From: CAYWNK01 sp047639615
GTDB lineage: Bacteria > Planctomycetota > UBA1135 > GCA-002686595
Assembly: GCA_047639615.1 (NCBI GenBank)
Contig: JBLIOL010000257.1
Location: 1 to 8,224 of the forward strand
Length of the DNA stretch: 8,224 nucleotides
Reading direction: 5' to 3'
Below the pieces are notes generated by a model that made no database searches, was not told the DNA's origin, and worked only from the letters and a program-made list of their open reading frames with translations. Of this stretch, positions 6,663-8,224 are shown in pieces. Positions within the stretch are counted from its first letter, which is position 1. The number at the start of each line of letters is the position of its first letter. A program made the translations under genes and the position numbers.

Positions 6663-6937
6663 GGGGCTATTCTTGAAGGGACACGGGGAGGATGACGCGA
6701 CCCCGGAGGATCATCGTTCTGCCCACAGCGGCGTCTCATCTTCAAACCGAATCGAGCCTTCCAAAAAGCCGCATACCCGTCTCCACGTGCCTTTCCGCAC
6801 CCCAATAGGGCGATTGCGCGCAACGCTATTTTCGCTGCTCTCCCTACGCCCAGCGGCTTGCAGACTGCCCCCTGTGGACAAGAACTCCGCCTAATTGCAC
6901 ACCCCTTGGTCGCGACCTTCTGCGCAGGCTCAGGCCT

Positions 6938-7522
6938 TCACGCGAGGAGCCCTCGAACGCGCCGCCTCAAGTACGGCAGCACATCGTCCTCGAACCATGG
7001 GTTCTTCTTGAGCCACAGATTGTTGCGCGGGCTGGGGTGCGGCAAGGGCAAGCGGCTAGGCCGGTGCTCCTTCCACTCACGCACAGTGTCCGTGAGCAAC
7101 TTCTTCGGCTGCTCGAGATGCCACGCCATCGCGTACTGACCGATGACGAGGGTCAGCTTCACGGCAGGCAGACGCTCGAGCAGCGCCTCCCTCCACTCCG
7201 GGGCGCACTCCTTGCGGGGTGCAAGATCCCCCGAGCGCCCGGTCCCTGGATAGCAGAACCCCATGGGCAGGATCGCGATCTGCGAGGCATCGTAGAAGGT
7301 CTCCCGCGAGACCCCCATCCACCCTCGCAAGCGTTCACCGCTCGGATCATCAAAGGGCACGCCCGATTCATGCACCCGCCGACCCGGTGCCTGGCCGGCG
7401 ATCAGGATGCGTGCCTTGGCGTGCACCTGGAGCACGGGACGAACACCATCCTCCAGAGACTCTTCACAAATGCGACACGCGCGCACGTCGCGCACAAGGC
7501 TTGCAAGGCTCTGCTTTCCCAT
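6938..7522 (-). CDS. Uracil-DNA glycosylase superfamily protein
   Basis: This is a 194-residue protein of the uracil-DNA glycosylase-like fold, which removes uracil or related damaged bases from DNA in the cytoplasm. Motif A is GQAPGRRVHESGVPFDDPSG at 43-62, related to the family 4 water-activating loop. The closing motif HPSPRNN is at 162-168. Four cysteines are placed like the iron-sulfur ligands of family 4 enzymes: C16-x2-C19 in RACRICEE, and C90-x15-C106 in MGFCYPGTG to PRKEC. The conserved segments suggest an active enzyme of a family 4-related subgroup often annotated only as UDG-like; substrate range cannot be read from sequence. The ATG at 7522 places the first cysteine pair near the N-terminus, as in relatives. 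The 275-base gap to the kelch gene holds nothing recognisable apart from a 10-bp palindrome at 6909-6918. It is probably transcribed alone. Confidence 0.87.
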   Translation of the reverse strand: MGKQSLASLVRDVRACRICEESLEDGVRPVLQVHAKARILIAGQAPGRRVHESGVPFDDPSGERLRGWMGVSRETFYDASQIAILPMGFCYPGTGRSGDLAPRKECAPEWREALLERLPAVKLTLVIGQYAMAWHLEQPKKLLTDTVREWKEHRPSRLPLPHPSPRNNLWLKKNPWFEDDVLPYLRRRVRGLLA

Positions 7523-7592
7523 GACTCATTCAGGTGGCTCTGCTCGCGATGCCTCCCCACCAGCACGCTGGCAAATCCAGCGCTATACAAGC

Positions 7593-7643
7593 AGGGCCCG
7601 GCTCGAGCGAGCTGGCTTACCAGCCTACTCGAGCGCGGGCCCT
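7593..7643 (-). terminator. Strong compound hairpin after the right-edge gene
   Basis: AGGGCCCG (7593-7600) pairs with CGGGCCCT (7636-7643), CTCGAG (7602-7607) with CTCGAG (7628-7633), and GCTGG (7611-7615) with CCAGC (7620-7624) around the loop CTTA. Small internal loops separate the three stems. It begins 11 bases beyond the stop codon of the leftward gene ending at 7654, so it most likely ends that transcript and insulates the glycosylase gene. On the minus strand it is followed by GCTTGTAT, a weak T-tract. Confidence 0.7.
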
Positions 7644-7653
7644 AACCCATTGG

Positions 7654-8224
7654 CTAGTTAAACGTCAGGCAGACAGCCTGCGTGAAGTTTGACGCGCCAG
7701 TTCCATCCCGGTACCAGAACTGGAAGTACCAGGTCTCGCCGGCCATGATCGCCACGGGCCCCGTAGAGCGCGGGATGCTGGTTAGATCGAGCACCGTCTC
7801 GATGGCACCGGTCGAACCCGAGTTGCCGATCTGAGCTATGTGACGACCCTTGCCGGAGCCGAGGCACAGAATGCCATCGGACACCGGGAGGTTCCCGGTG
7901 TTCATGCTGTTGAGCAAGTAACCGGACTCACCGAGGGGCAGGCTGCTGGCCCGCATGGTGACACTGTTGTCCATGACCGCCAGGGAGCCGGTGGCCGTGA
8001 GGACACCGGGGAAGCCCGAGGTATTGACGTTTGCGGGGCCGCAGAAATCGGTGCCTAAGGGCTCGATTACGCCGGCCACGGCCATGTCGTAGTCACCGCA
8101 GTCTGCAGGCGTACTCACCCAAAGATTGACCTTCGCGATGATGGTCTGCGTGACGCCAGTATTGTTGGTCCAGCTGACGGACTCGTTGTCGCTGACGCTG
8201 AATCCACAGTCCAGGGTGTCGTCG
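7654..8224 (-). CDS. Predicted exported protein with PPC-like and planctomycete-type C-terminal domains (partial, N-terminus off right edge)
   Basis: The last 189 residues of a longer protein are visible; the frame is open from the right edge to the TAG at 7654. No true start is in view, and an internal GTG at 8118 lies inside a beta-strand pattern and should not be taken as the start. The first 50 or so residues (FSVSDNESVSWTNNTG, then IIAKVNLWV and CGDYDMAVAG) look like the end of a PPC-type beta-sandwich as found in secreted bacterial proteins. From FCGPANVNTSG onward, about 130 residues match the final domain of the kelch protein: VMDNSVTMRASSLP, GILCLGSG, AGETWYFQFWYRD and a hydrophobic last strand. 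It is therefore probably secreted or surface-located. The N-terminal function is not visible. Transcription ends at the hairpin at 7593-7643. Confidence 0.82.
   Translation of the reverse strand, partial: DDTLDCGFSVSDNESVSWTNNTGVTQTIIAKVNLWVSTPADCGDYDMAVAGVIEPLGTDFCGPANVNTSGFPGVLTATGSLAVMDNSVTMRASSLPLGESGYLLNSMNTGNLPVSDGILCLGSGKGRHIAQIGNSGSTGAIETVLDLTSIPRSTGPVAIMAGETWYFQFWYRDGTGASNFTQAVCLTFN

Noticed and set aside
6909..6918. 10-bp palindrome GGTCGCGACC in the gap beside the glycosylase gene
   Set aside because: Short, isolated, and expected by chance in GC-rich DNA; no second copy seen in the window.

Overview
This is a GC-rich bacterial window, most likely from a member of the Planctomycetota. 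That assignment is an inference. It rests on two predicted secreted proteins that share a C-terminal beta-rich domain I associate with large planctomycete genomes, on a kelch-repeat secreted protein, on short glycine-tailed RRM proteins, and on genes that mostly lack a clear Shine-Dalgarno sequence. No rRNA or other taxonomic marker is present.

Layout from left to right. Positions 1-2243 (minus strand) hold a two-gene regulatory operon: an ECF-type sigma-70 factor followed with no gap (stop codon directly abutting the next ATG) by a membrane-anchored anti-sigma factor. The anti-sigma factor has a zinc-binding N-terminus, one transmembrane helix and a long HEAT-like C-terminal region that runs off the left edge. 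Diverging from this operon on the plus strand are a complete tRNA-Gly(CCC) at 2427-2502 with encoded CCA, then two separate RRM RNA-binding proteins (2687-3091 and 3204-3554), both ending in glycine-rich tails. A rho-independent-type terminator separates the two RRM genes, and a 62-bp nested palindrome follows the second.

Positions 3729-4810 hold a complete IS5-family insertion sequence with 12-bp perfect terminal inverted repeats and an intact DDE transposase on the minus strand. It lies between genes and does not visibly break one. To its right is a 59-residue Myb/SANT-like helix-turn-helix protein (4964-5143, plus). It converges, across a hairpin that could serve both strands, on a 478-residue secreted seven-bladed kelch propeller (5226-6662, minus).

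The right side has an isolated uracil-DNA glycosylase-superfamily gene (6938-7522, minus). Beyond a strong compound hairpin terminator is the 3' end of another predicted exported protein (7654-8224, minus, running off the right edge), whose C-terminal domain matches that of the kelch protein.

Only the sigma/anti-sigma pair looks like a clear operon; the other genes appear to be single transcription units. The most notable items are the shared C-terminal domain of the two exported proteins, the large non-cytoplasmic HEAT-like region of the anti-sigma factor, and the tandem RRM genes with structured leader and trailer sequences. I see no CRISPR array, defence island or prophage here, and I found no convincing new multi-gene system.
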